Program-made: the position numbers and the translations under genes
Shown here: in pieces, positions 16,787-25,780 of the stretch
Numbering within the stretch: the first letter of the stretch is position 1
Layout of the letters: every line of letters starts with the position of its first letter
Assembly: GCF_017873815.1 (NCBI RefSeq)
Contig: NZ_JAGGKQ010000005.1
Location: forward strand, 62,001 to 126,000
Origin: Halorubrum alkaliphilum
Lineage (GTDB): Archaea > Halobacteriota > Halobacteria > Halobacteriales > Haloferacaceae
DNA: 64,000 nucleotides
Direction: 5' to 3'
The notes under the pieces: model-generated
Told to the model about the DNA's origin: nothing
What the model saw: only the letters and a program-made list of their open reading frames with translations
Database searches by the model: none

Positions 16787-17512
16787 TCAGGGGTCGAGAA
16801 CGTACGTCTCGTCGCCTTCGAGCACGACCGGCTCGGCGTTCGCCCCCGCGGCTTTCACTTCGTTAACGAACTCCCGTGTTTCGATCTCGATCGGCGGGAA
16901 CGTGTCGTAGTGCATCGGGAACACGACGTCGGCACCGACCCAGTCGGCGGCGATGCCGGCACCGGCCGGTCCCATCGTGAAGTGGTCGCCGGCGGGGAGC
17001 GCGGCGGCGTCCGGTTCGAGGTACGGCGCGATCACGTCCACCATTTCGGACATCAGCCCGGTGTCTCCCGCGTGATAGAAGGTCGTACAGTCGGGATCGG
17101 CCTCCTGTGTCGGTTTCTTGTCGCCGATCACGAACCCGGCGGGCATTCCGGCGGAGGTGCCGTAGCCCGTGTCGATCCCGTTCGAGTGGTCCGCGCGGAC
17201 CATCGTCACCCACGCGTCGCCACACTCGACGGTGCCACCGATGTTCATCCCCATGCCGCCGACGGCGGAGTCGTGGCCGAAGGTGTCCTGGACGTAGCTC
17301 GTCAGCTCCGGCGTGGCGACCACGGTCGCTCCCTCGTAGCGATCGGCGTCGCTGATGTGGTCGGTATGACCGTGTGTCAGGAGGAGGTAGTCGGGGTCGA
17401 GCTCCTCGGGGTCGACATCCGTCTTCGGGTTGTCGAAGTGCGGGTCGATCAGCAGTTCGGTATCATCGACGACGACGTGCCACGTCGAGTGGCCGTGCCA
17501 GGTGAGTTCCAT
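16787..17512 (-). CDS. Metal-dependent hydrolase, beta-lactamase fold (UPF0173 type)
   Basis: The 241-residue protein begins [26 protein letters not shown], typical of the UlaG/UPF0173 branch. It carries the metal motif LLTHGHTDH followed by H and D ligands in [15 protein letters not shown] and FPMHYDTFP. It should bind two metal ions, but the substrate is unknown. A TATA-like cttttattat on the minus strand about 30 nt upstream gives a promoter of its own. Confidence 0.85.
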   Translation of the reverse strand: MELTWHGHSTWHVVVDDTELLIDPHFDNPKTDVDPEELDPDYLLLTHGHTDHISDADRYEGATVVATPELTSYVQDTFGHDSAVGGMGMNIGGTVECGDAWVTMVRADHSNGIDTGYGTSAGMPAGFVIGDKKPTQEADPDCTTFYHAGDTGLMSEMVDVIAPYLEPDAAALPAGDHFTMGPAGAGIAADWVGADVVFPMHYDTFPPIEIETREFVNEVKAAGANAEPVVLEGDETYVLDP

Positions 17513-17722
17513 GGTACGGCCGATACGTCTCGACGGACGATAATAAAAGTCGACACCGCGGATCGCGGGTTCCGATTCCGACCGTGGACGCGTTCGACCC
17601 GGGGGACTGCTCCCGCTTTTCGCCGATCGATCAGTTTCGTGCGTCCCCTCGCAATACCTTCCATCGGGTACACGCTTATGCCTGCGATGCTCGTATAGAA
17701 GTCACGATGGTCACCTCTCGAC

Positions 17723-19030
17723 ATGACTCGTGAGAACGCTTCGGGATCGACTGACGGGTCACGGTCGACACGGGATGACGATCCGGAACGACGTGACGGG
17801 TCGACTCGGATCGGCGACCCACAGTCGGCATGTGACGATACCGACGCCGACCGCTATCGGCATCTCATCGAGCACGTACAGGATGCGGTCGTCGAGTTCG
17901 AGTTCGTCGACGGGACGCCGATAGTTCGGGATACGAACCGTGCGTTCGTCGACGTGTTCGGCTATTCAGCCGATGAGATACGTGGTGAATCACTCAACGA
18001 GTGGGTCGTTCCTGCTTGGAACCGGTCGGAAGCGGCGGCACTCGACGAGAACACGGCGTCGGGGGAGATCAACTACCAAAAGGTCACACGCAAGACGAAA
18101 CACGGGCTTCGAGAGTTCCTCTATCGTGGAGTCCCCTATAATACACGCAGCGAGGAAGACGCTGGCGGGGAAAGGGATGCTGCTAACGGAGACGACGCTG
18201 ACGACAGGGAGGCCATCAGTGGCGGAGACGACGCTGACGGCGACCGAACCGGCGGATTCGCTGTCTACACGGATCTCACGGAGATATCCCGAAACGAGCG
18301 CCGGCTGAAAGTGCTCAACCGGATCCTGCGACACAACCTCCGAAACAACGCGAACGTCGTCGCCGGCCACACGACCCGGCTGTTGGCAGCGATCCCAGAC
18401 GGGGACGAGAAAACCGTCGAGGCCGCGGCGACGGTTGAGCGCGCGGCACACGAACTCGAACGGCTAGCTGACGAGGCGGGACACATCAGAACGGTGCTTC
18501 AACAGCGACCCGACGAGGACACACACGTCGATCCGGCACCGCTGGTTCAGTCGGTCGTCGACGACCGACGTAAACGGTCTCCAAACGCGACGATCGAGGT
18601 CGAGATCGCCGGATCAGGGACTGTTCTCGCCGATAGCCGCCTCCGGTACGCGGTGGAGAGCCTCGTCGACAATGCGATCAAACACAACCCGAGTGCGACA
18701 CCACGAGTTCGGGTCCGGATCGAACGGGCAACCGACTCTGTCGAAACGAATCCGACCGCGCCCGAAACCGACGATCACGGCCACGACGGGATCTCTTCGG
18801 ACGAGTGGGTTATCATCCACATTGAGGACGACGGGCCGCGGATTCCACCGCACGAACGGGACGTTATTCGGGATGGCGAGGAGATCACACCGACACACCA
18901 CGGGAGCGGACTCGGGCTCTGGTTGACGCAGTTGACCGTCGAGACGTTCGGCGGCGATCTCACTTTCGACACGAGCGATCTCGGCGGGAACGATGTCTCG
19001 ATCCGACTTCGTCACCGGGCTTCTGAGTAG
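17723..19030 (+). CDS. PAS-domain sensor histidine kinase
   Basis: The 435-residue soluble kinase has an acidic N-terminus, then a PAS domain (about residues 42-190) interrupted by an acidic Asp/Gly insertion. The dimerisation/phosphoacceptor segment is RILRHNLRNNANVVAGH (His about residue 204). The HATPase domain shows LVDNAIKHN, EDDGPRIPPHE and the glycine loop GSGLGLWL. No membrane helix is present, so it senses an internal signal. No response regulator is adjacent. Confidence 0.88.
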   Translation: MTRENASGSTDGSRSTRDDDPERRDGSTRIGDPQSACDDTDADRYRHLIEHVQDAVVEFEFVDGTPIVRDTNRAFVDVFGYSADEIRGESLNEWVVPAWNRSEAAALDENTASGEINYQKVTRKTKHGLREFLYRGVPYNTRSEEDAGGERDAANGDDADDREAISGGDDADGDRTGGFAVYTDLTEISRNERRLKVLNRILRHNLRNNANVVAGHTTRLLAAIPDGDEKTVEAAATVERAAHELERLADEAGHIRTVLQQRPDEDTHVDPAPLVQSVVDDRRKRSPNATIEVEIAGSGTVLADSRLRYAVESLVDNAIKHNPSATPRVRVRIERATDSVETNPTAPETDDHGHDGISSDEWVIIHIEDDGPRIPPHERDVIRDGEEITPTHHGSGLGLWLTQLTVETFGGDLTFDTSDLGGNDVSIRLRHRASE

Positions 19031-19132
19031 CGGTCGTCGGGACTCCGGTGGCGTCCCACGGCCGTCGTGCTGGCAGCGAGATGTGAGAGACACTCCGGTA
19101 GTCATTTTGCGGACCCCGGCGAGGGGTCGGAC

Positions 19133-19876
19133 ATGTACCACGCACGGTTCCGCGACCCCGCCGGCTCCGTCCGCGAGGGACGATACGATCCGGACGATCA
19201 CACCGTTTCGTTCGGCAGCGACGAGTACGCCTTCGACGATCCCGCGATCGACGTGCTCCCGCCCGCGGAGCCGACGAAGATCGCCTGTGTCGGCCGCAAC
19301 TACGCCGACCACGCCGCCGAGTTGGACAACGAGGTTCCCGACCGACCGCTACTGTTCCTGAAGGCCCCGAACGCGCTCGCGAGCCACGGATCGACGGTGA
19401 CGCTTCCCGGCGGCAAGGACCGTCTCGACTGGGAGGCGGAGCTCGCGGTCGTGATCGGCGAGTCATGTGCGGACGTTGACGCCGACGACGCGATGGACGT
19501 CGTCGCCGGCTTCACCTGTATGAACGACCTCTCGAACCGCGACGACCAGCACCGCGAGCAGAACTGGGTACGTGGCAAGGCGTTCGACAACGCCGCCCCG
19601 CTCGGCCCGGTCCTCGCGACGCCCGACGAGGTTCCCGACGACGCGACCGTCGAACTCCGCGTGAACGGCGAGCGGAAACAGCATGGAAACCGCTCGCAAC
19701 TCGCCTTCGACGTACCGACGCTGATCGAGGAGATAACGACGTACATGACTCTCGAAGCCGGCGACGTGATCGCCACCGGAACTCCCGACGGGGTCGGCCG
19801 GCTCTCCGACGGCGACGCGGTCGCGATCGAGATTGAGGGCGTCGGAACGCTCGAACACACGGTTCGGATCCCTTAA
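19133..19876 (+). CDS. Fumarylacetoacetate hydrolase family protein
   Basis: The 247-residue protein is read from MYHARFRDPAG; an upstream in-frame ATG is in non-coding-like sequence. It has the FAH core: KIACVGRNYADHAAEL, FLKAPNALASHGSTV, the metal-binding DWEAELAVVIG and the C-terminal ITTYMTLEAGDVIATGTPDGVG. These are Mg-dependent C-C hydrolases or decarboxylases of acylpyruvate-type substrates. The acylpyruvase branch fits the length, but the exact substrate is unknown. Confidence 0.85.
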   Translation: MYHARFRDPAGSVREGRYDPDDHTVSFGSDEYAFDDPAIDVLPPAEPTKIACVGRNYADHAAELDNEVPDRPLLFLKAPNALASHGSTVTLPGGKDRLDWEAELAVVIGESCADVDADDAMDVVAGFTCMNDLSNRDDQHREQNWVRGKAFDNAAPLGPVLATPDEVPDDATVELRVNGERKQHGNRSQLAFDVPTLIEEITTYMTLEAGDVIATGTPDGVGRLSDGDAVAIEIEGVGTLEHTVRIP

Positions 19877-20172
19877 CGGGCTCCGCGTAACGCTGTCGTT
19901 CCTGGAACGTCGCGGGGAGTGATCACACACCGCGTTTCCGGTGAACGCTTATGTTGCTCGGTTCGGTAGTATGGCGCATGAAGACCGTTTTCGCCTCGTT
20001 CTGATCCCGCCCTTCGTCTCACCGTGGACGCGGCTCGCGGGACTGGCTCCGGGATCACGCGAGAACTGCTGACGACTATGTATCGGAGCATCCGTACCGC
20101 CGCCGAATCGCGGGACCACTCGGCAGTGGTCGACCGCTCCCCTCTACGGGTCGACGTGGGCACCCGGACTGA
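19877..20172 (+). other. Intergenic region before hflX
   Basis: 296 nt with a TATA-like cttatg at about 19948. Starts at 19971 and 20078 open 33- and 40-codon frames with no recognisable features; the second runs into the hflX start. They are probably leader sequence rather than genes. No clear terminator is seen for the FAH gene. Confidence 0.35.
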
Positions 20173-21591
20173 ATGTCACGAGACGAAACACACCGAGTGA
20201 ACGACGAAACACCGACGGGAGAGGGTCTCCGCGCGATCGTCGCCGCTCGCGACGTGGACACGACGCCGGACACGGCGGAGATCCGCGGCCTTGCGGCGGC
20301 CACGGGCTATACGGTCGTCGGCGAAATCACCCAACGCCGGCGCGAGGACCCGACCTACGGACTCGGTCGCGGAAAGGCCGAGGACCTGATGCGGCTGGCG
20401 GCCGAACGCGACGCTGACGCCGTGATCTACGACGGGGAGCTCTCCCCGGGACAGACGTACTCGCTCGGCGAGCTGCTGCCGGCTGGAACCGCGGTGGTCG
20501 ACCGCCCCCGACTCGTCATGGAGCGGTTCACCGACGCCGCCGACTCCCGGGCGGCCGACCTCCAGCTCGAACTCGCCCGGTTACGGTACGAACTTCCCCG
20601 GTTACGGGAGGCGATAGCCCGGGACGACGCCGAGGAGATCCGGCTTCGACCGGAGGGCGACAGGCGCGTTCTCGACGTCGAGCGCCGGATCGAGTCGGCC
20701 AAGCGCGCGCTGGACGGTATCACCGACGACCGGGCCGAGCGTCGGACGCGCCGCCGGGAGGCCGGCTTCGACCTCGTGGCAGTCGTCGGGTACACGAACG
20801 CCGGGAAATCACGGCTCTGTCGGCGTCTCGCGGACGACGTCGACGGGAGCGGAGAGAGCAGCGTGGCCGAGAGCGACGAGTGTAACGACGGCGAGAACGG
20901 TGACCCCAACGACGGCGAGAACGGGAACCACGACGATCTCGATACCGTCCTCGCGACCGGCGACCGCCCCTTCGAGACGCTGTCGACGACGACCCATGAG
21001 GCGACGATGGACGGCCGGCGGACGCTCGTGACGGACACCGTCGGGTTCGTCGACGACCTGCCACACGACGCGATCCGCTCGTTCCGCACGACTGTCGAGG
21101 CGGCCCGCGAGGCCGACTGCGTTCTGCTCGTCGTCGACGCGAACGACGAGCCGGGCACTATCCGTCGGAAACTGCGAACGTCGCTGTCGACGGTGGAAGA
21201 GACGGCCGGTCCCGTCGTTCCTGTATTAAACAAGACCGACCGCCTCGACGCGGCAGAGCTCGGAACCGTCGTCGAATCCGTCGAGACGGTCGTCGACGGG
21301 GCGCGTCGGGACGGGCTGCCCGTGAGTGGCTCCCTCCGACCACCCGTTCCGACCAGTGCCCACGACGGACGCGGAGTCGGCGACCTCCGGGCGACCGTGG
21401 CGGACGCCCTCCCGACGGCGACCGAGACGGTCAACGCCCCGAACGGGAGCCACACGGAGTCAGCGCTCTCGTGGGCGTACGACCGCGGGATCGTCGACGG
21501 GACGACGTACACCGCCGACGGGGTCCGCGTCGTGCTCGCCGGTCGACCGGCGGTCGTCGCGGAGGCGACGCGCCGCTTCGAGCGGTCGTGA
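20173..21591 (+). CDS. hflX: Ribosome-associated GTPase HflX
   Basis: The 472-residue protein has the N-terminal HflX domain (with YGLGRGKAEDL and the DRPRLVMERF region), a helical hairpin rich in Arg/Glu, then a TRAFAC GTPase domain. G1 is GYTNAGKS at about residues 206-213, G3 is DTVGF and G4 is NKTD. HflX binds the ribosome and splits stalled or hibernating subunits. A roughly 30-residue Asp/Asn/Gly-rich insertion (about residues 224-256) lies between the P-loop helix and switch I, where most HflX proteins have a short link. It is followed by hisC after 51 nt. Confidence 0.9.
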   Translation: MSRDETHRVNDETPTGEGLRAIVAARDVDTTPDTAEIRGLAAATGYTVVGEITQRRREDPTYGLGRGKAEDLMRLAAERDADAVIYDGELSPGQTYSLGELLPAGTAVVDRPRLVMERFTDAADSRAADLQLELARLRYELPRLREAIARDDAEEIRLRPEGDRRVLDVERRIESAKRALDGITDDRAERRTRRREAGFDLVAVVGYTNAGKSRLCRRLADDVDGSGESSVAESDECNDGENGDPNDGENGNHDDLDTVLATGDRPFETLSTTTHEATMDGRRTLVTDTVGFVDDLPHDAIRSFRTTVEAAREADCVLLVVDANDEPGTIRRKLRTSLSTVEETAGPVVPVLNKTDRLDAAELGTVVESVETVVDGARRDGLPVSGSLRPPVPTSAHDGRGVGDLRATVADALPTATETVNAPNGSHTESALSWAYDRGIVDGTTYTADGVRVVLAGRPAVVAEATRRFERS

Positions 21592-21642
21592 CGGCGGTCC
21601 GGTTCGGCCACGCTTAAGGTCGGCCGCCGCCCAGAAACGGGC

Positions 21643-22737
21643 ATGCAACCACGGGATCTCTCGGATCACTCGCCGTACGTCCCCGGCCGGGGCGTCGAGG
21701 AGGTCGCCCGCGAGCTCGGGATCGACCCCGACTCGCTCATTAAACTCTCCTCGAACGAGAACCCACACGGCCCGAGTCCGGCGGCCGTCGAGGCGATCGA
21801 GGAGCACGCCGACCGGGTCCACCAGTACCCGAAATCCTCCCACACGGATCTCACGGCACGGATCGCCGAGAAGTGGGAGGTCGACCCCGAACAGGTGTGG
21901 GTCTCGCCCGGTGCGGACGGCTCGATCGACTACCTCTCACGGGCCGCGCTGGAGCCCGACGACGAGGTGCTCGTTCCCGCGCCCGGATTCGCGTACTACG
22001 CGATGTCCGCCCGATACCACCACGCGACCGTCTCGGAGTACGCGCTCTCGGCCGAGAACGGGTTCCTCCAGACCGCCGAGACCGTCCTGAACGCCTACGG
22101 GGGCGAGCGGATCGTCTATCTGACCTCTCCACACAACCCCTCAGGTTCGACGATCTCGCTCGACTCGATCCGGACGATAGCGGACGCGACGGCCGAGGAG
22201 ACGCTCGTCGTCGTCGACGAGGCGTACGGCGAGTTCTCGGACGTCGACAGCGCGGTTCCGCTCGTGACCGAGCGTGACGACGTCGCCGTCCTCCGGACGT
22301 TCTCGAAGGCGTACGGGCTCGCCGGCCTCCGGATCGGCTACAGCGTCGTCCCCGAGGAGTGGGGCGGCGCGTACGCCCGCGTCAACACGCCGTTCGCAGC
22401 CAACGAACTCGCGTGTCGGGCTGCCCTGGCCGCGCTCGACGACGAGGAACACGTCGAGAAGTCCGTCGAGACCGCCCGGTGGGCCCGCGAGTACATCAGC
22501 GAGGAGCTCGACGCGGAGACGTTCGACTCCGCCGGCAACTTCGTGCTCGCGAGGGTGGGCGACGGGAGCGCGGTCGCGGAGGCCGCGAAACGCGAGGGCG
22601 TCATCATCCGCGACTGTACGTCCTTCGGACTTCCCGAATGCGTTCGGATCTCGACGGGAACCCGCGAGGAGACCCCCGAAGCGGTCGACCGGCTCAACGA
22701 GACGTTAGCTGACCTCGAACTCGGGGTCGAAGCGTGA
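21643..22737 (+). CDS. hisC: Histidinol-phosphate aminotransferase
   Basis: The 364-residue fold-type I PLP enzyme shows LSSNENPHGPSPAAVEAI at the N-terminus, SPHNPSGS, DEAYGEFS and the PLP lysine K222 in TFSKAYGLAGLRIGY. It makes L-histidinol phosphate from imidazole acetol phosphate in histidine synthesis. A cttaagg TATA-like element about 27 nt upstream fits a leaderless start. It overlaps the next gene by 4 nt and heads a three-gene run. Confidence 0.92.
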   Translation: MQPRDLSDHSPYVPGRGVEEVARELGIDPDSLIKLSSNENPHGPSPAAVEAIEEHADRVHQYPKSSHTDLTARIAEKWEVDPEQVWVSPGADGSIDYLSRAALEPDDEVLVPAPGFAYYAMSARYHHATVSEYALSAENGFLQTAETVLNAYGGERIVYLTSPHNPSGSTISLDSIRTIADATAEETLVVVDEAYGEFSDVDSAVPLVTERDDVAVLRTFSKAYGLAGLRIGYSVVPEEWGGAYARVNTPFAANELACRAALAALDDEEHVEKSVETARWAREYISEELDAETFDSAGNFVLARVGDGSAVAEAAKREGVIIRDCTSFGLPECVRISTGTREETPEAVDRLNETLADLELGVEA

Positions 22738-23264
22738 CGGGCGGTTCCGGCCCGGTCGACCGCGTCGCCGTCACCGGCACGCCCGGAACCGGGAAGTCGA
22801 CCGCGACGGCGCTGCTCGGTGATGAGTACGACGTGATCCATCTCAACGACCGGATAAAGGGAAACGACGACCTGTGGACCGAACACGACGCCGACCGCGA
22901 CACTCTCGTCGCCGACCTCGACGCGGTACGCGACCACCTCGGCGACTGGTCGGGCGTGCTCGACTCGCATCTCGCGCATCACTTCGACGTCGACCGAGTC
23001 GTCGTGTTGCGGTGTCATCCCGAGCACGTGGAGCAACGACTTCTCGACCGCGGCGAGTCGCCGGCGACGGCGACCGAGAACGCCGAGTCGGAGGCGCTCG
23101 ACGTGGTGCTCTCGGAGGCGGTCTCGACACACGGGATCGAGTCCGTCTACGAGATCGACACCACCGATCGGGAGCCGGACGCCGTCGCCGACGCGATCCG
23201 GGCGACCATCGACGGCGATCGGGGACCCAGCGCCGGAACCGTCGACTTCACCGACTATTTATGA
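22734..23264 (+). CDS. Adenylate-kinase-like NMP kinase (AK6/Fap7 type)
   Basis: The 176-residue protein starts with GTG overlapping the hisC stop. The P-loop GTPGTGKST is at residues 15-23, followed by HLNDRIKGNDDL and the short lid segment RCHPEHVEQRLLDRGES. This is the AK6/Fap7 family, an adenylate kinase linked in eukaryotes and archaea to small ribosomal subunit maturation. No other ribosome-biogenesis gene is beside it. Confidence 0.85.
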   Translation: MTGGSGPVDRVAVTGTPGTGKSTATALLGDEYDVIHLNDRIKGNDDLWTEHDADRDTLVADLDAVRDHLGDWSGVLDSHLAHHFDVDRVVVLRCHPEHVEQRLLDRGESPATATENAESEALDVVLSEAVSTHGIESVYEIDTTDREPDAVADAIRATIDGDRGPSAGTVDFTDYL

Positions 23265-23373
23265 GGGAGCCGAGAGAGTCGGATCGACGTAGCATGGAGG
23301 CGACACGGCGTAGCATGGAGACGGCAAACGGGATCCACGTTGCGCACGTCACGAGCGTAAGAGGTGACCTCGC

Positions 23374-23976
23374 GTGACTCTCGATCAGTTCCGGTCGGTC
23401 GCGGACCGACTGCTCGGGCCGTGGGTGAGCGCGGCGGACCGGCTCGGCCTCTCGCCGGACCAAGTGAGCGTCCTCGCGTTCGTTGCGGCGGTGCTCGCCG
23501 CCGTCGCGTTCGCCGTCGCGGAGCCCGCCTTTTATATAGGCGGCGCGCTGCTCGTCCTGCTCAACGGGTGGCTCGACCTCGTCGATGGTGCGCTCGCCCG
23601 CGAGCAGAACGTCGCCTCCGACGGCGGCGACCTGCTCGATCACGTCCTCGACCGGTACGCCGATATCGCGGTTATCGCAGGCTTTACCGTCGGTATCGGC
23701 GCGTACGCGCTCGGATTTCTCGCCGTGACCGGCGTGTTGATGACGTCGTATCTCGGCACCCAGATCCAGGCGGTCGGCATCGGCCGCGCGTACGGCGGGC
23801 TTCTCGGGCGGGCGGACCGTCTCGCGCTGATGGGGATCGTCGGCGTCGTCGCCGCCGCCTACCCCGACCCGCTCGTGGCCGAGTTCGGGGTCGTCGCGCT
23901 GTTGCTCGTGCTGTTCGCCGTTATCGGCCACCTGACCGCCCTCCAGCGGTTCCTCGGCGCGTGGCGCGATCTGTGA
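23374..23976 (+). CDS. CDP-alcohol phosphatidyltransferase, archaetidylinositol-phosphate synthase-like
   Basis: The 200-residue integral membrane protein carries the full CDP-alcohol phosphotransferase signature: D68-x2-D71-G72-x2-A75-R76-x8-G85-x3-D89-x3-D93. It transfers a CDP-activated archaeol to a sugar alcohol, and the archaeal homologue in this position makes archaetidylinositol phosphate. The start is GTG at 23374; an in-frame stop two codons upstream excludes longer versions. A short duplicated stretch containing gtagcatggaga lies in the 109-nt gap before it. Confidence 0.85.
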   Translation: MTLDQFRSVADRLLGPWVSAADRLGLSPDQVSVLAFVAAVLAAVAFAVAEPAFYIGGALLVLLNGWLDLVDGALAREQNVASDGGDLLDHVLDRYADIAVIAGFTVGIGAYALGFLAVTGVLMTSYLGTQIQAVGIGRAYGGLLGRADRLALMGIVGVVAAAYPDPLVAEFGVVALLLVLFAVIGHLTALQRFLGAWRDL

Positions 23977-24078
23977 CCCACATCGGAACGAGTCAGTGAC
24001 TTTCGACTCACGCCGGGGCGAGTTGGCGAGGTCACCGGCGAGGGAACACTTAAAAACGTCCGGCCGGAACGGACGGGT

Positions 24079-24315
24079 ATGCCCACGTTCGAACTGAACC
24101 TGTCCGACGACGTGTACGCCGAGTTCCAGCAGCTCGCGGATCAGGAGTTCGTCACCGAGGAACAGGCCGCCGAGGACCTGATCGCGTCCGGAATCGAGGC
24201 GTACAACGTCAGCGTCGTCGACGACGACCCCCGCGACGAGATGCTCGACGGTGCGGAGAACAATATGTTCGACACCGCACAGGATCCGGGTAGCCTTGAA
24301 GACGATCGGTTATAA
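24079..24315 (+). CDS. Small conserved haloarchaeal protein, DUF7120-like
   Basis: The 78-residue protein starts MPTFELNLSDDVYAEFQQLADQEF, with a strand then two helices. That layout recalls ribbon-helix-helix proteins. The C-terminal 25 residues are acidic and probably disordered. Function is unknown; a DNA- or protein-binding role is possible. The stop codon lies inside the first TTATAA of the repeat array that follows. Confidence 0.65.
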   Translation: MPTFELNLSDDVYAEFQQLADQEFVTEEQAAEDLIASGIEAYNVSVVDDDPRDEMLDGAENNMFDTAQDPGSLEDDRL

Positions 24316-24467
24316 GCTCTCAGGGGCCGTTTTATATACACTCGGGGCCGTTTTATACGAGTTCGGAATCTACTTATAAACACCCTAGAATCCTCTTATA
24401 AATATCCTGGAATCATCTTATAAATACCCCAGAATCATCTTATAAATACCCCAGAATCATCTTATAA
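24310..24467. repeat. Phased array of eight TTATA elements, 21-22 nt period
   Basis: TTATA cores begin at 24310, 24332, 24353, 24374, 24396, 24418, 24440 and 24462, so the steps are 22, 21, 21, 22, 22, 22 and 22 nt. The last five are in near-identical 22-nt tandem units with core CTTATAAA, and the second and third share GGGGCCGTTTTATA. The whole stretch lies between convergent genes. It has no spacers and is not a CRISPR. It may be a terminator/insulator or a phased protein-binding site. Confidence 0.9.
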
Positions 24468-24484
24468 ACGGCTCGCCGACCCTT

Positions 24485-25669
24485 CTAGTATCTGGATCCG
24501 AGCGCGCGATTCGCCAGCAACGCGGCGAGACCGACGCCCATCACCGTCGCGAGTAGCCCGAATGCGACCGCCCAGCCCGCGAGGTCCGAGACCGCGCCGA
24601 CGACGACGCTGCCGGACGCGCCGAACACCATGTAGACGGTGCGAACGAGTCCGAACCCGGCCCCGCGCTCGGCGTCCGACAGTAGATCCATGAACCGTGA
24701 CTGGAGCGGCGCGCCCCACGACATCGCCAGTCCGACGAGGAGGACGCCGAGAACGACCGGAGCAAGTCCCGTTCCGTTCCGTGCCGAGACGACGAGCAAC
24801 CCGTATCCGGCGACGCCGGTCGCCATCGTCAGCGTCACGGCCCCGTCGCGGCCGATCCGGTCCGAGAGCGACCCTGTCAGGGGCTGGGTGCCGCCGTGAA
24901 CGAGAAAGTATACAGAGAACAATAGCGCCGAGAGCGCGGTCGAGAGCCCGCCGCCGACCTCCAGGAACGTCGGGAGGAACGAGGCGGTCGCCTGCCATGT
25001 GAACGCCCCGAGCGTCGCCAGTGCGGTCGTGTAGAGGATCGGCGGCCGCGAGAGGAGTTCGACGAGCGGCCCGACGGCGAACCGCTCGCCCATCGGCTGG
25101 TCGGGGCGTCTCGGCTCGGTCGGTCGAATCCGCCACGCAAACAGCACGAACACGGGGAGGGCGACGATCGCACCGAGCCCGATTCCGATCCGCCAGCCGT
25201 ACTGCGACCCGACGAGCGCGGCCGCGGGCGGCGCGGCGAGACCAGCGAGCGGTCCGCCGGCGACGTGGACGCCGATGGCGCTCCCGATGTCGTCGAACTG
25301 TCGAGTGAGAAACGTCGTCGCGACCGAGTAGTGGAGCCCCGCACCCGCACCGAGGACCACGGTGAAGAGCATGAACGCGACGATGGACGGGGACACGGCG
25401 ATGAGCAGCGAGGCGAGCATCGTCGAGCCGACTGCTGTCAGGATCACGGCTCGCTCGCCGTATCGGTCGCCGAGGACGCCGGAGGGGAACTGCGCGAGCG
25501 CGTACGCCAGCCACATCCCCGACAGCGCGAGCCCGACGGTCGTGTTCGACACCTGAAATGTCTCGGTGATCCGCGGGACGAGCGGGCTGATGACCAGCCG
25601 CGCGACCATCGTGGCGGTGAACGCGAGCGTACAGAGCGCGAGCGCCGTGTGAGCGTACCGCCAGTTCAC
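24485..25669 (-). CDS. Major facilitator superfamily transporter
   Basis: The 394-residue protein has 12 predicted helices, with the MFS loop 2-3 motif FPSGVLGDRYGERAV and a second copy GSLSDRIGRDG between helices 8 and 9. It resembles drug or metabolite exporters, but the substrate is unknown. The start is taken at a GTG (VNWRYAHTA) because a perfect TATAAAA element on the minus strand (25689-25695) lies about 23 nt upstream. The longer ATG at 25774 would place that promoter inside the gene and add a polar N-terminus. Confidence 0.85.
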   Translation of the reverse strand: MNWRYAHTALALCTLAFTATMVARLVISPLVPRITETFQVSNTTVGLALSGMWLAYALAQFPSGVLGDRYGERAVILTAVGSTMLASLLIAVSPSIVAFMLFTVVLGAGAGLHYSVATTFLTRQFDDIGSAIGVHVAGGPLAGLAAPPAAALVGSQYGWRIGIGLGAIVALPVFVLFAWRIRPTEPRRPDQPMGERFAVGPLVELLSRPPILYTTALATLGAFTWQATASFLPTFLEVGGGLSTALSALLFSVYFLVHGGTQPLTGSLSDRIGRDGAVTLTMATGVAGYGLLVVSARNGTGLAPVVLGVLLVGLAMSWGAPLQSRFMDLLSDAERGAGFGLVRTVYMVFGASGSVVVGAVSDLAGWAVAFGLLATVMGVGLAALLANRALGSRY

Positions 25670-25780
25670 GGGCGCCGTAGCCGTCGCGTATAAAAGCGGG
25701 TTCCGATCGCGGCCGGTCGGGCCGCGAAAGCCGACCTCGGAGGCGACCGGCCGAGCCGAAAGGACGGGTCCCAATCTCGG

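Noticed and set aside
17723-19030. Two-component pair with the CheY-like protein at 11939
   Set aside because: The genes are 5 kb apart on separate transcripts with no sequence evidence of partnership.
19971-20200. Two short reading frames (33 and 40 codons) before hflX
   Set aside because: No ribosome site, family resemblance or haloarchaeal acidic composition; the second runs into the hflX start.
24374-24467. Possible CRISPR array
   Set aside because: Units are contiguous 22-nt tandem copies without variable spacers, and no cas gene is present.
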